A DNA stretch of 64,000 nucleotides from Bacteroidia bacterium (GTDB lineage Bacteria; Bacteroidota; Bacteroidia; Bacteroidales; Paludibacteraceae): contig SAAO01000013.1 in NCBI GenBank assembly GCA_009929375.1, forward strand, positions 29,228-93,227, given 5' to 3'. The stretch's first letter is position 1, and every line of letters begins with the position of its first letter. Below, piece after piece: positions 25,888 to 34,571 of this stretch. Both the position numbers and the translations under genes were made by a program. Under the pieces are notes generated by a model. It did no database searches, was not told where the DNA came from, and saw only the letters and a program-made list of their open reading frames with translations.

Positions 25888-27804
25888 TTAAAGATTTTCT
25901 TCTATCAGATTGATTTTCTGTTCAATCAGACGGCTTTCTTCTTTAAGGGTTTCAATTTTTCGTTCCATTTCCTTGATAATACCACCACCTTTTTTCGACG
26001 ACGAACTCAGAAAGCCGATATTGTTTTCATACACAGCAATTTCGCTTTTTAAATGTTCGTAAGCTCTTACCAGTTTTTCGCGTTCGCGGTAAAGTTTGTT
26101 TTCGCCTTTGGTACTCATGTCCTTCAGGTTGTTTTTGAAGTTGTCGAGTCGGCGTTGCGAAGCGTCCACATTCAGTATTTCGAACTGTTTGTCGATAGCA
26201 GTTTTGTATTCTTTATAAATTTTGTCTTTTTCTTTGAAAGGAACATGTCCGATTTTGTTCCATTCAGCCATTAAATCACGAAGTTTCGCGAGGTTTTCGC
26301 CGGGATCAGTTCCTTTTTCAACAGCTTTAATCTGTTCTATAATCTGTTTTTTCTGTTCAAGATTTTCAGTTTCCTGATTTTTCAGTCCTGAAGTGTTTTT
26401 TCCTTTTTGCTCAAAGAAATAGTCGCATGCTGAAATAAAGCGTTTCCAGATTTCGTCGGAATGTTTTTTAGCTACCGGACCAATGGTTCTCCATTCTTTC
26501 TGAAGCTGAATGAGTTTGTTAGAAGTTTCTTTCCAGTCTGTGCTTTCTTTCAGGGCTTCAGCTTGTTCGCACAATGCTTTTTTCTTATCGAGATTCTGAT
26601 TTAACTGGTTTTTCGATTCCTTGTAGAACTCAGCTTTTGCTGCAAAGAAGCTATCACAGGCTTTACGGTAACGTTCAAAAATTTTCTGGTTGGCTTTGCG
26701 CGGAGCAAAACCAATTGTACGCCATTCGTCCTGCCAGCCCAGAAGAGTCTGTGTGCCTTCGTCCCATTGTTTATAGGTTTTGAAGTCGGAATAATCAAAC
26801 GCTTCAATTTTTTCGCAGAGTGCATTTTTCAACTCCAGATTTTTATCCTCGAGTTCGCGGATGCCTTCGAAATATGATTGATGTTTTTTGTTTACAATGC
26901 TGGATGCATTTTTGAATCGGGTCCATATTTCTTCACGTAAATCGCGGGCAACAGGGCCTAATTCGTGCCATTCTTCGTGCAGCTTTTGCAGGGTCTGAAA
27001 AGCCGAAACCACATCAGTTTCCCCGGCCAAACGTTCAGCAGCTTCACAAATAAGTGTTTTAGCTTCCAGATTTTTACGGAAGTCGTATTCGCGCAATTCA
27101 TTGTTGATTTTTATCAAATCCCAGAATGCTTCCTGATAGGTATTATACTGTTTCCATAGTTCTGTAGCCGATTGTGCGGGTACATGACCAATCGATTTCC
27201 ATTTTTGCTGAAGTGCCCTGAATTCATTGATATGAGCTGAAACATCGTCGTTGCTTTCCACAAGCGACTTCATTTGCTCAAGCACATGTTGTTTCTGAAT
27301 CAGATTGTTTTCCTTTTCCTTTTCTTTTTGTGCAGTTGCAGCAGCTTTTTTGGTTCTGTAGTCGTTGAGCAGATTTCTAAGTTCGTCTTCGAGTTCGTCT
27401 TTCAACGGAAGGAAGTCGTGCTCCTCGCCACCATTTTCAAGAAAAGCAATTTTTTGCTCTTCATTTTCAGCTTTAAGTTTTTTGTAAAATGTCTGCTTGA
27501 TGATTTCAACCTGCTCTTTAATGCCTTCAGGGTCATTCTGAATAAGTACCTTCAGTGCATCGATCAAACCTGATTTAGAAAAAACATTGTAATCGGGCAG
27601 AATCTGTGACTTTTCGTCTCCGTCGGGAGCCGTTTCGGGCACATTTTCTTCTTCAGCCTGTTCAGCTATAACAGGTTCATTACTAACCGTATTTGTAGTT
27701 TCAACAGATTCAGATACTTCTTCGGTTACTGTTTTTTCAATAATTGTTTCAGCATTTTCAGCCTTTTCAATTTCAGGGTCCTTGTTTACATCAAGTGAGT
27801 TCAT
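25888..27804 (-). CDS. DUF349 repeat coiled-coil protein
   Basis: 638 residues from the ATG at 27804 (an in-frame TTG two codons earlier is less likely). Acidic disordered N-terminus to about residue 75, then at least five repeats of about 70-75 residues with the DUF349 pattern: L-x-x-x-W-K/R-x-I/L-G-x-V/A, helix, W-x-x-Y/F, as in LQQKWKSIGHVPAQ, LHEEWHELGPVARD, WQDEWRTIGFAPRK, LQKEWRTIGPVAKK and LMAEWNKIGHVPFK. The C-terminal 80 residues are coiled coil. Function is unknown; no signal peptide. Stands alone with a promoter and a terminator. Confidence 0.9.
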   Translation of the reverse strand: MNSLDVNKDPEIEKAENAETIIEKTVTEEVSESVETTNTVSNEPVIAEQAEEENVPETAPDGDEKSQILPDYNVFSKSGLIDALKVLIQNDPEGIKEQVEIIKQTFYKKLKAENEEQKIAFLENGGEEHDFLPLKDELEDELRNLLNDYRTKKAAATAQKEKEKENNLIQKQHVLEQMKSLVESNDDVSAHINEFRALQQKWKSIGHVPAQSATELWKQYNTYQEAFWDLIKINNELREYDFRKNLEAKTLICEAAERLAGETDVVSAFQTLQKLHEEWHELGPVARDLREEIWTRFKNASSIVNKKHQSYFEGIRELEDKNLELKNALCEKIEAFDYSDFKTYKQWDEGTQTLLGWQDEWRTIGFAPRKANQKIFERYRKACDSFFAAKAEFYKESKNQLNQNLDKKKALCEQAEALKESTDWKETSNKLIQLQKEWRTIGPVAKKHSDEIWKRFISACDYFFEQKGKNTSGLKNQETENLEQKKQIIEQIKAVEKGTDPGENLAKLRDLMAEWNKIGHVPFKEKDKIYKEYKTAIDKQFEILNVDASQRRLDNFKNNLKDMSTKGENKLYREREKLVRAYEHLKSEIAVYENNIGFLSSSSKKGGGIIKEMERKIETLKEESRLIEQKINLIEENL

Positions 27805-27885
27805 TTTCAAAAAAGATTTTTTTGTGTTTTTGTATGGAGTATGTTTGATCTGTGCTAAAATGCACAGTTTTTATATACTGACTGA

Positions 27886-27893
27886 CAAAAATA
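27886..27893 (-). promoter_or_regulatory. -7 element for the DUF349 gene
   Basis: Minus-strand TATTTTTG; leader to the ATG at 27804 about 75 nt. The flank ACTGACAAA is repeated upstream of secA (51919-51927). Confidence 0.45.
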
Positions 27894-27956
27894 GGATATT
27901 TTTTTTAATTCTTTAAATTTTTTATGATATTTTCTCGCATTTTTAGTACAAAAAAA

Positions 27957-27987
27957 ATCGAAAACAGTAAATTTTACTGTTTTCGAT
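27957..27987 (-). terminator. Terminator overlapping the SDR stop codon
   Basis: ATCGAAAACAGTAAA and TTTACTGTTTTCGAT are complementary; on the minus strand a run of T follows. The stop codon of the SDR gene (27974-27976) lies within the hairpin. Confidence 0.85.
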
Positions 27988-28735
27988 GTGAAATATATGT
28001 ATTTGCCTGTTGTGCGGGGTTTATCTGAATATCATTTATCGATACATGCGCAGGTCGTGTAAGAATAAACTCAAGTGCATCGGCAATATCTTCGGCATTC
28101 AGCGGAACGAGTCCTTTATAAACTGCAGCAGCTTTTTCGGTGTCGCCATGGTAGCGAACAATCGAAAATTCGGTTTCAGCCATTCCCGGAGAAATAGAAC
28201 TTACTTTGATACCATGTTTCACCAAATCAATTCTCAGTCCTTTTGTAATTGCATTTACAGCATGCTTTGATGCACAATAAACACTTCCGTTGGGGTAAAC
28301 TTCGATACCCGCAATTGAAGATATATTTACGATATGTCCGCTTTGCTGTGCAATCATTTTCGGAACAATGAGTTTGGTTATGTAAAGCAAACCCTTAACG
28401 TTTGTGTCCAGCATTTGATCGAAGTCATCCACATCACTTTCGTCGAAAGGAGCTGCTCCGGCAGCCAGTCCGGCATTATTGATTAGCACATCAATGTGAC
28501 CGTGAGTTTCTTCAATTGATTGAACAGCCCATTCGCAGGCTTGCCGGTCGCGAATATCGAAGCAAAGTGCCTCAACTTCACACTTATAGTCTTTTCGGAT
28601 TTTTTCAGCAATTTCCTGAAGCAATTCCTTGCGTCTTCCGGTAATTATGAGTCGGTAACCACCCAGTTTAGCCAGACGAAAAGCGAAGGATTTTCCAAAT
28701 CCGGAAGTTACACCGGTAATAAATGCTGTTTTCAT
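27974..28735 (-). CDS. Short-chain dehydrogenase/reductase (YdfG-like)
   Basis: NAD(P)-dependent oxidoreductase, 253 residues. Rossmann motif TGVTSGFG (7-14), basic TGRRKE after strand 2 suggesting NADP, D60 for adenine binding, NNAG (86-89), and the catalytic S140, Y153 and K157 in ISSIAG and YCASK. Sequence style matches the YdfG/serine-3-dehydrogenase group, which reduces 3-hydroxy acids or malonic semialdehyde. Last gene of the LptF/G-ribBA-SDR operon, 10 bp after ribBA. Substrate not readable from sequence. Confidence 0.9.
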   Translation of the reverse strand: MKTAFITGVTSGFGKSFAFRLAKLGGYRLIITGRRKELLQEIAEKIRKDYKCEVEALCFDIRDRQACEWAVQSIEETHGHIDVLINNAGLAAGAAPFDESDVDDFDQMLDTNVKGLLYITKLIVPKMIAQQSGHIVNISSIAGIEVYPNGSVYCASKHAVNAITKGLRIDLVKHGIKVSSISPGMAETEFSIVRYHGDTEKAAAVYKGLVPLNAEDIADALEFILTRPAHVSINDIQINPAQQANTYISHRKQ

Positions 28736-28745
28736 GCCAGTTATT

Positions 28746-29957
28746 TTATTTTGAATATTTCAGATCGTGACCCATACGCAGTTTTTTTGTCTGCATATAA
28801 AATGCATTGTACTGATTAGGAGCTACTTCAATAGGAACGTTTTCAACAATGGATAGTCCGTAAGCTTCAAGTCCGATACGTTTTACAGGGTTGTTCGACA
28901 TTAAGCGAATTTTCGTTACACCTACTTCGCGTAAAATCTGAGCACCCACACCATAATCGCGTTCATCGGCATTAAATCCGAGGTGCAGATTGGCATCCAC
29001 AGTGTCGAGTCCTTCTTCCTGAAGTTTGTAAGCTTTGATTTTATTCATAAGACCAATGCCACGACCTTCCTGATTCATATATACAATCACGCCTTTGCCT
29101 TCTTTCTCAATCATTTCCATTGCTTTGTGAAGCTGTTCGCCACATTCGCAACGCATTGACCCAAAAATATCACCTGTCATGCACGACGAATGTACGCGAA
29201 CCAAAACAGGCTCATCTTTTTCCCATTCACCTTTAATCAGGGCAATGTGTTCCATTCCGTTTGAAATCTGGCGAAACGGAATGAGTTTGAAAATTCCGTG
29301 AGCAGTTGGCATATTTACTTTTTCACCTTTTTCGACCAGCGATTCGGTTTTAAGACGGTAAGCAATCAAATCGGCAATCGAAATAAGTTTCAAATCGAAT
29401 TTTTTTGCCATTTCGATCAATTGCGGAAGTCGTGCCATTGTACCGTCTTCGTTCATAATCTCGATCAAAGCTCCGGCAGGATAAAGCCCGGCCAGACGTG
29501 CTAAATCGACAGCTGCTTCGGTATGTCCTGCACGACGCAAAACTCCTTTGTTACGTGCACGAAGCGGGAAAATGTGACCGGGGCGACCAAAAGTTTCGGG
29601 TTTCGAAGCAGGGTCGGCGAGGGCCTGAAATGTGGCAGCACGATCGGCAGCTGAAACGCCTGTGGTACAACCTTCAAGTTTATCAACACTTACAGTGAAA
29701 GGCGTAGAGTGTATCGAAGTGTTTTTCTCAACCTGCATTTCAAGTTCGAGTTCGTCGCAGCGATCTTCAGTAAGTGGTGCACAAACCACTCCACGACCGT
29801 GTGTGATCATAAAATTCACCATTTCGGGTGTGATTTTTTCTGCAGCACAAATAAAATCACCTTCGTTTTCACGATCCTCATCGTCCACTACAATCACAAA
29901 CTTACCGGCTTTGATATCGGCCAAAGCTTCTTCGATAGTGTTTAAAATATGTCCCAT
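28746..29957 (-). CDS. ribBA: Bifunctional 3,4-dihydroxy-2-butanone-4-phosphate synthase / GTP cyclohydrolase II
   Basis: Supplies both precursors of riboflavin. The N-terminal DHBP synthase domain (about 1-200) has the acidic loop [11 protein letters not shown] (25-35) and [13 protein letters not shown]. The C-terminal GTP cyclohydrolase II domain (about 205-400) has the zinc site in [14 protein letters not shown], then [11 protein letters not shown] and the terminal [18 protein letters not shown]. 403 residues, normal for the fusion. No rib genes are adjacent, and no FMN-type leader was seen in the 26-bp gap to the upstream permease gene, so expression probably follows that operon. Confidence 0.96.
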   Translation of the reverse strand: MGHILNTIEEALADIKAGKFVIVVDDEDRENEGDFICAAEKITPEMVNFMITHGRGVVCAPLTEDRCDELELEMQVEKNTSIHSTPFTVSVDKLEGCTTGVSAADRAATFQALADPASKPETFGRPGHIFPLRARNKGVLRRAGHTEAAVDLARLAGLYPAGALIEIMNEDGTMARLPQLIEMAKKFDLKLISIADLIAYRLKTESLVEKGEKVNMPTAHGIFKLIPFRQISNGMEHIALIKGEWEKDEPVLVRVHSSCMTGDIFGSMRCECGEQLHKAMEMIEKEGKGVIVYMNQEGRGIGLMNKIKAYKLQEEGLDTVDANLHLGFNADERDYGVGAQILREVGVTKIRLMSNNPVKRIGLEAYGLSIVENVPIEVAPNQYNAFYMQTKKLRMGHDLKYSK

Positions 29958-29983
29958 ATATTATTTAAATTTCGTTTCTGAAT

Positions 29984-31474
29984 TTATTGAGATTTTTGTT
30001 TTCTGAACAGCGATTTTGACTTTGTATAAAGCTGTTCAAGCAATTGTTTTGCTTGCTGTAAAAGTTTCATGTATTCTTCTTTATTGAAAAGTGTGGCATC
30101 GACAGCCGCTTTATAAGTCAGAAAAATACCAATTGGTAATAATACAGAAGAACTCAGCCACATACCTTCAGCAGCAGTCCAAAGGCCTTCACGGGCCATT
30201 TTGTAGCCGGTGTTGTCTATTATATAATAAATAATAAACATAATAACCGAAATTACCACAGGTGTTCCCAATCCACCTTTACGAATAATTGCTCCCAGAG
30301 GTGCTCCGATAAAGAAGAAAATCAGACAGGCAAATGAAAGTGTGAATTTTCGGTGCCATTCTATTTCATGACGGCTTACGTAGCGTTGAGGCTCGTTGAG
30401 CATTATTTTATTGTATTCGATCTGACTTTTCAGATCGTTGGCTCTTGAAATACTTTGCGAAACTGCCAGAGTCATTTTTGTTTTATCCTGTTTCAAAAAC
30501 AACGAATCGGGATTATAGTTCTCGAGTTGAATATTTTCCGATACTTCCAATGAGCGTCCCCAACCCGATTCGCGGCCAAAATAACGTCTTTCAACCATTT
30601 CGTTTTGCTGATCTTTCACTCTTACCTTAACAATTTCATTTACCGAATCAATTGATTGTGTGAGCTGGTCAATATTTTTACTTACATGCTGATCTTCAAG
30701 TATTGATTCGTCGAGGCGGGTGAAGTCGGAATCGAAATCGAGCAATATTTCTTTCATGCTGAACGATTCACGGCGATAGGGGATACTGGCAGAATTTGAG
30801 TTTATACTCTGATTTTTAAGATTTTCGAAACTTTCGCCATCATATAGCGTAAGCAACAAATATTTTTTGTCCTCACTCAACGAAATGCGTCCCGAATCGG
30901 CGACCATTACTGTGGCACTGTTGAATCCTTCTGAAAAATCGTAAATCATCAGATGTTTTAGTAAGCCTTCTTCCTTTTCGCGTACATAAAGGTTTAACCC
31001 GTTGATGCCTGAATAAAATTCGCCGGAAGGAATGTCGAGCTCAGGAGATTTTTGGCGGAGCGAGAAAATAAGTGTCCAGAGTTTGGTTTGCGAAACCGGT
31101 AAAACGTGGTTCGAGAAGTAAAATGCACCCACCGAAATCATTGCAATAAAAATAATCAGCGGACGAATGATGCGAAAAAGCGAAATGCCTGCCGATTTCA
31201 TGGCGGTGAGCTCAAAATTTTCACCCATATTCCCGAAAGTCATGAGTGATGCCAGCAAAATTGCCAGTGGCAAAGCCATGGGAACCAGTGTGAAAATGGA
31301 GTAAACAAAAAATTCGGCCAACACATCAAGGCCAATTCCTTTACCAATTAATTCGGCAAAATGTTTCCACAAAAACTGCATCAACAAAATGAAGATGCAG
31401 ATAAGAAACGTCATCAGAAACAGGGTAAAGAAACGTTTGAAGATGTAGATGTCGATTTTTTTCAGTAAAATCAT
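29984..31474 (-). CDS. LptF/LptG family permease (YjgP/YjgQ)
   Basis: Membrane subunit of the LPS exporter LptB2FG, which extracts LPS from the inner membrane. 496 residues: three N-terminal membrane segments (about 10-33, 47-75 and 96-116), a large periplasmic beta-jellyroll-type domain rich in charged residues, and three C-terminal segments ending in LLPIGIFLTYKAA. The N-terminus (KKIDIYIFKRFFTLFLMTFLICIFI) and the IPLAILLASLMTFGNMGENFELTAMKSAGIS coupling-helix region are diagnostic. First gene of the operon with ribBA. Whether it is LptF or LptG is not certain. Confidence 0.92.
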   Translation of the reverse strand: MILLKKIDIYIFKRFFTLFLMTFLICIFILLMQFLWKHFAELIGKGIGLDVLAEFFVYSIFTLVPMALPLAILLASLMTFGNMGENFELTAMKSAGISLFRIIRPLIIFIAMISVGAFYFSNHVLPVSQTKLWTLIFSLRQKSPELDIPSGEFYSGINGLNLYVREKEEGLLKHLMIYDFSEGFNSATVMVADSGRISLSEDKKYLLLTLYDGESFENLKNQSINSNSASIPYRRESFSMKEILLDFDSDFTRLDESILEDQHVSKNIDQLTQSIDSVNEIVKVRVKDQQNEMVERRYFGRESGWGRSLEVSENIQLENYNPDSLFLKQDKTKMTLAVSQSISRANDLKSQIEYNKIMLNEPQRYVSRHEIEWHRKFTLSFACLIFFFIGAPLGAIIRKGGLGTPVVISVIMFIIYYIIDNTGYKMAREGLWTAAEGMWLSSSVLLPIGIFLTYKAAVDATLFNKEEYMKLLQQAKQLLEQLYTKSKSLFRKQKSQ

Positions 31475-31495
31475 AGTTTACTTTTTTAAGTGAGA

Positions 31496-31503
31496 CAAAA
31501 TTA
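31496..31503 (-). promoter_or_regulatory. Candidate -7 element for the LptF/G operon
   Basis: Minus-strand TAATTTTG fits TAnnTTTG, 22 nt before the ATG; no good -33. Confidence 0.4.
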
Positions 31504-31573
31504 CTTCAAAAACTTCAATAATCCACGTTCCTAATTGCGAAATATAATTAAAGTACAGGCCACTATAACGAAA

Positions 31574-31601
31574 AACGTCTGCCGAATATTCAGCAGACGT
31601 T
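31574..31601 (-). terminator. Terminator of the START-like gene
   Basis: AACGTCTGC and GCAGACGTT (31574-31582, 31593-31601); on the minus strand the stem is followed by TTTTCG, a short U-tract. Confidence 0.75.
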
Positions 31602-31652
31602 AAAGTGTTTTTTAGTAATGCAATAAATGCTAATCAGCTTACTGATTTTAAA

Positions 31653-32036
31653 TTACATTCCGGTTTTTCGTTTGAGTTCATCAATTTGCTTGTTCCAGAG
31701 CAGAATGGCATCATCCTTTTCAGATTCTTCAGCAAAGTCGGTTATCATTAAAATCACATCGGCTGTAAGTGGCACAATGATTATTTGTAACTCGAAATAG
31801 TAGTCGGTACCTTCGTCTTCTTCCCACTGAAAGCGTATGAACTGATTTTGTTTGGTTTGTTGCAGAAAGGCTGTTTGTTCATATTTTTCCCAACTGAAAG
31901 TATATTCGTTTCCATTTACTGTAACTCCATCTGCAAACCATTCTGATAGTCCCAAAGGATTTCCTATCGAGTTCCACAACACAGCCGGAGAAACATTGTT
32001 GAGAAGATATTCTATTGTGTAAAGTGATTTACTCAT
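31653..32036 (-). CDS. START-like domain protein (SRPBCC/AHSA1 type)
   Basis: 127 residues from the ATG at 32036, chosen because MSKSLYTIEYLLNNVSPAVLWNSIGNPLGLSEWFADGV has the family N-terminus; an upstream in-frame start at 32126 adds 30 residues lacking the fold. Helix-grip pattern: P-x-x-L-W-x-x-I-x-x-P-x-G-L-x-x-W-F-A-D, a beta-sheet with FIRFQWEEDEG and a long C-terminal helix (DDAILLWNKQIDELKRK). Small cytoplasmic protein of unknown ligand, widespread in Bacteroidota. Not in an obvious operon. Confidence 0.85.
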   Translation of the reverse strand: MSKSLYTIEYLLNNVSPAVLWNSIGNPLGLSEWFADGVTVNGNEYTFSWEKYEQTAFLQQTKQNQFIRFQWEEDEGTDYYFELQIIIVPLTADVILMITDFAEESEKDDAILLWNKQIDELKRKTGM

Positions 32037-32203
32037 ACGCTGATGAGGACGTTTAGTTTCAAATTGTTTGTACTCTAATTCCGACCGCAATATAGTCAAA
32101 CTATCCGAGCATTCCAAATAATACATACGAAAAATACGGTCAGGTTGCTTTGTAAATCCGGACTCTTATACATTCAGCAAAATTGTTGAAAACTAATAGT
32201 CTT

Positions 32204-32686
32204 TTAAGGTAACAGGTTAGTTTTACTAAATGCCAGCGGAAGGAGTTCCTTCACATTTTCGAGTCGGAACAAATGTGTTTTTCCATCGAGAAAAACGGTA
32301 ATCTCTTTTTCGAAGCGATTTTCGGTTTCGATCAGTACCTGTCGGCACGATCCGCAGGGAGTGATAGGCTCCTGCACGAATTCTCCATTGCTGAAAGCTG
32401 TGATGGCAAGTGATTTAACTGCTACGTCAGGATATTGTGCATTGGCATAAAACATTGCCACACGTTCGGCACAAAGACCTGATGGATATGCGGAATTTTC
32501 CTGATTGCTGCCTGCAAAGACTTCGCCATTTTCGAGTAATACAGCAGCACCAACTGAAAATTTTGAATATGGAGCGTATGATTTTGAAACCTGTTCTCTT
32601 GCTTTTTCGATCAGTTTTGCCTCTTCGGCGCTAAGTTCGTTGTGATTTAAGACTGTAACATGCGTTTCAATAATTTTTTTTTGCAT
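32204..32686 (-). CDS. cdd: Cytidine deaminase
   Basis: Pyrimidine salvage: deaminates cytidine or deoxycytidine to uridine. 160 residues, the small homotetrameric form. Zinc site residues in SGLCAERVAMF (C and catalytic E) and PCGSCRQVLIE (two Cys), plus the substrate loop SKFSVGAAVLLENG and GSNQENSAYP. Own candidate promoter upstream; 167 bp separate it from the START-like gene on the same strand. Confidence 0.96.
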   Translation of the reverse strand: MQKKIIETHVTVLNHNELSAEEAKLIEKAREQVSKSYAPYSKFSVGAAVLLENGEVFAGSNQENSAYPSGLCAERVAMFYANAQYPDVAVKSLAITAFSNGEFVQEPITPCGSCRQVLIETENRFEKEITVFLDGKTHLFRLENVKELLPLAFSKTNLLP

Positions 32687-32734
32687 AATAGTTTTCTTTA
32701 AATTTGTTCGATAGGTATTTGGCTTAACTTTTCA

Positions 32735-32742
32735 CAAAAATA
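32735..32742 (-). promoter_or_regulatory. -7 element for cdd
   Basis: Minus-strand TATTTTTG, 49 nt before the cdd start; no clear -33. Confidence 0.4.
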
Positions 32743-32784
32743 TAAAATTCCCCTGTTTAATTTAATTATTTCAGCGATTAGTTT

Positions 32785-32792
32785 TATTTTTG
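32785..32792 (+). promoter_or_regulatory. -7 element for the glucosaminidase operon
   Basis: TATTTTTG in the context TTTTATTTTTGTAG, 30 nt before the ATG at 32823. The same longer context occurs at 962-972. Confidence 0.5.
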
Positions 32793-32822
32793 TAGAAAAA
32801 TAAGCCTAATTTCAGTATTTTT

Positions 32823-33764
32823 ATGAGATTAAGAACACAATTTCTGCTAATAATATTCAGTTTTTCGACCATATTGTCAGCACTTTTTGCTCAGTCGAAA
32901 AGTCAGGCATACATCACTTACGTTCAGAATTACTATAAACTTGCCATGATTCAGCAAAAAGAACATGGTATTCCGGCAAGTATCACGCTGGCTCAGGGAC
33001 TTCTGGAGTCGGGTGCAGGACAAAGTGAACTGGCACGAAAATCGAATAATCATTTTGGTATAAAATGTCACGATTGGAATGGCGAAAAAACCTATCACGA
33101 TGACGATGCCAAAGGAGAATGTTTCCGCAAATACGATCGTGTGCTCGATTCGTACGAAGATCATTCTGCATTTCTAAAGAACCGGAGTCGTTATGCTTTT
33201 CTTTTCGAACTGAGTCCTACCGATTATCAGGGTTGGGCGCACGGACTTAAAAAAGCCGGATATGCAACCGATCCTTCGTATGCATTCAAACTTATTTCGA
33301 TCATCGAAAATTACGATTTGCATCAATATGATACACAGAAGATTGATGGAAAGTATTTTTCAGAGCGTAATCATTCGCATTCACAGGAAGTTGATAGCCC
33401 GATTGGAAGTGTTACAGCTTATCGGGTTCATGAAATTTACAAAAATAACAGAGTAAAATTTGTGGTGGCGTTACCGGGCGATACTTATGCTTCGCTTGCT
33501 GAAGAGCTAAATATCAGTGAAAAAAGACTGAGAAAATACAACGAAATTAATGAATTTACAGAACTTATGCCGGGAACGCAGGTGTATATTCGTTACAAAA
33601 AAAATAAAGCTGCACGTGGTTATTCACATCATGTGGTACGCTCGGGTGATTCGATGTACAGCATTGCTCAGAATTATGGAATAAAAATTGAAAAACTTTA
33701 TCATTTAAATGAAATGCCTTATCACGAAGGGGCTAAATTGGGACAGGTTTTGAAATTGAGATAA
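32823..33764 (+). CDS. Exported N-acetylglucosaminidase with two LysM domains
   Basis: Peptidoglycan hydrolase of the GH73 (FlgJ/Auto-type) glucosaminidase family. Signal peptide MRLRTQFLLIIFSFSTILSALFAQ with cleavage near residue 24. Catalytic domain about 30-180, with ITLAQGLLESGAGQSELARKSNNHFGIKC and general acid E62. Two LysM modules for peptidoglycan binding follow (about 210-258 and 268-312), the second starting HHVVRSGDSMYSIAQNYG. 313 residues. The next gene begins 2 bp after the stop, so it heads an operon with DUF721 and cupin genes. Likely role: cell wall remodelling or daughter separation. Confidence 0.92.
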   Translation: MRLRTQFLLIIFSFSTILSALFAQSKSQAYITYVQNYYKLAMIQQKEHGIPASITLAQGLLESGAGQSELARKSNNHFGIKCHDWNGEKTYHDDDAKGECFRKYDRVLDSYEDHSAFLKNRSRYAFLFELSPTDYQGWAHGLKKAGYATDPSYAFKLISIIENYDLHQYDTQKIDGKYFSERNHSHSQEVDSPIGSVTAYRVHEIYKNNRVKFVVALPGDTYASLAEELNISEKRLRKYNEINEFTELMPGTQVYIRYKKNKAARGYSHHVVRSGDSMYSIAQNYGIKIEKLYHLNEMPYHEGAKLGQVLKLR

Positions 33765-33766
33765 AT

Positions 33767-34057
33767 ATGAGAAAAAGAAATACGGAATTACTCAGGGATG
33801 TGATTACTCAGGTACTGAAACAGAATAAACTGGACAAACCGCTGAACGAAAAGCATATAATTGATGCATGGCCGGTTGTTCTCGGGCACAATATCAATCA
33901 GTATACTTCAGCTCTCGAAGTCCGTCAGCGTGTACTTTATGTTACTCTCACATCGTCGGTGCTTCGTCATGATTTATTTCTATCGAAAGATCAGATAATG
34001 AACTCGCTTAATAAGCATGTAGGTGCTGAAGTGATAAAAAATATAGTATTCAAATAA
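33767..34057 (+). CDS. DUF721 protein (DciA-like)
   Basis: 96 residues. Matches the DUF721 core: RDVITQVLKQNKLD, DAWPVVLGHNINQYT, RQRVLYVTLTSSVLRHDLFLSKDQIMNSLNKHVG. DciA-type proteins load or stimulate the replicative helicase DnaB in many bacteria lacking DnaC; Bacteroidota members are short single-domain forms. No signal peptide. Starts 2 bp after the glucosaminidase stop, so translational coupling is probable. Function is inferred from family only. Confidence 0.85.
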   Translation: MRKRNTELLRDVITQVLKQNKLDKPLNEKHIIDAWPVVLGHNINQYTSALEVRQRVLYVTLTSSVLRHDLFLSKDQIMNSLNKHVGAEVIKNIVFK

Positions 34058-34089
34058 TTGTTATTGCTACTCAACAATTCGCCGATATA

Positions 34090-34482
34090 ATGAAAATAAT
34101 TGACTCAGAACTTTTGGATGGGATTTGCAAACAGGCAAAAGAAAATCCCAGATTACGAATGAATTACAACCTTCATACCGAACTTGACGAACCCGTTCAA
34201 AGGCTGTTGAATGCACTCGAACCTGGGACAGAAATCCCTGTTCATCGTCATCGTCATTCCGACGAAACCTATCTTGTTATGCGTGGAAGTTTGTTTGTAA
34301 TACTTTTTGACGAAAATAAAAAATTGCTGAACAAAGTTTTGCTCGATCCGAAAGAGGGAACATATGGCGTTTCTGTTCCGGCCGGACAATGGCATTCGAT
34401 AGAAGTACTCGAAAGTGATACCGTAATTTTTGAGATCAAAGAAGGGCCTTATATGGCATTGACAAGCGAAGATATTCTGTAA
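34090..34482 (+). CDS. WbuC family cupin fold metalloprotein
   Basis: 130 residues with a cupin core: PVHRHRHSDETYLVMRGSLFVILFDE (metal ligands H-x-H-x-H and E) and VPAGQWHSIEVLESDTVIFEIKEGPY (last ligand His). N-terminal helical segment ELLDGICKQAKENPRLRMNYNLH is diagnostic of WbuC, a family found near O-antigen genes whose reaction is unknown. Third gene of the glucosaminidase operon, before a strong terminator. Confidence 0.88.
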   Translation: MKIIDSELLDGICKQAKENPRLRMNYNLHTELDEPVQRLLNALEPGTEIPVHRHRHSDETYLVMRGSLFVILFDENKKLLNKVLLDPKEGTYGVSVPAGQWHSIEVLESDTVIFEIKEGPYMALTSEDIL

Positions 34483-34513
34483 AACATTTAAGAGTAAACT
34501 GATAGTAATAAAC

Positions 34514-34551
34514 AAAAAATGCTGATAACAAATCTGTTATCAGCATTTTTT
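34514..34551 (+). terminator. Terminator of the glucosaminidase operon
   Basis: AAAAAATGCTGATAACA (34514-34530) and TGTTATCAGCATTTTTT (34535-34551), a 17-bp perfect stem around AATC, T-run. Convergent with dnaJ, so possibly shared. Confidence 0.95.
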
Positions 34552-34571
34552 TTGTTTGTATACGTTATTTT

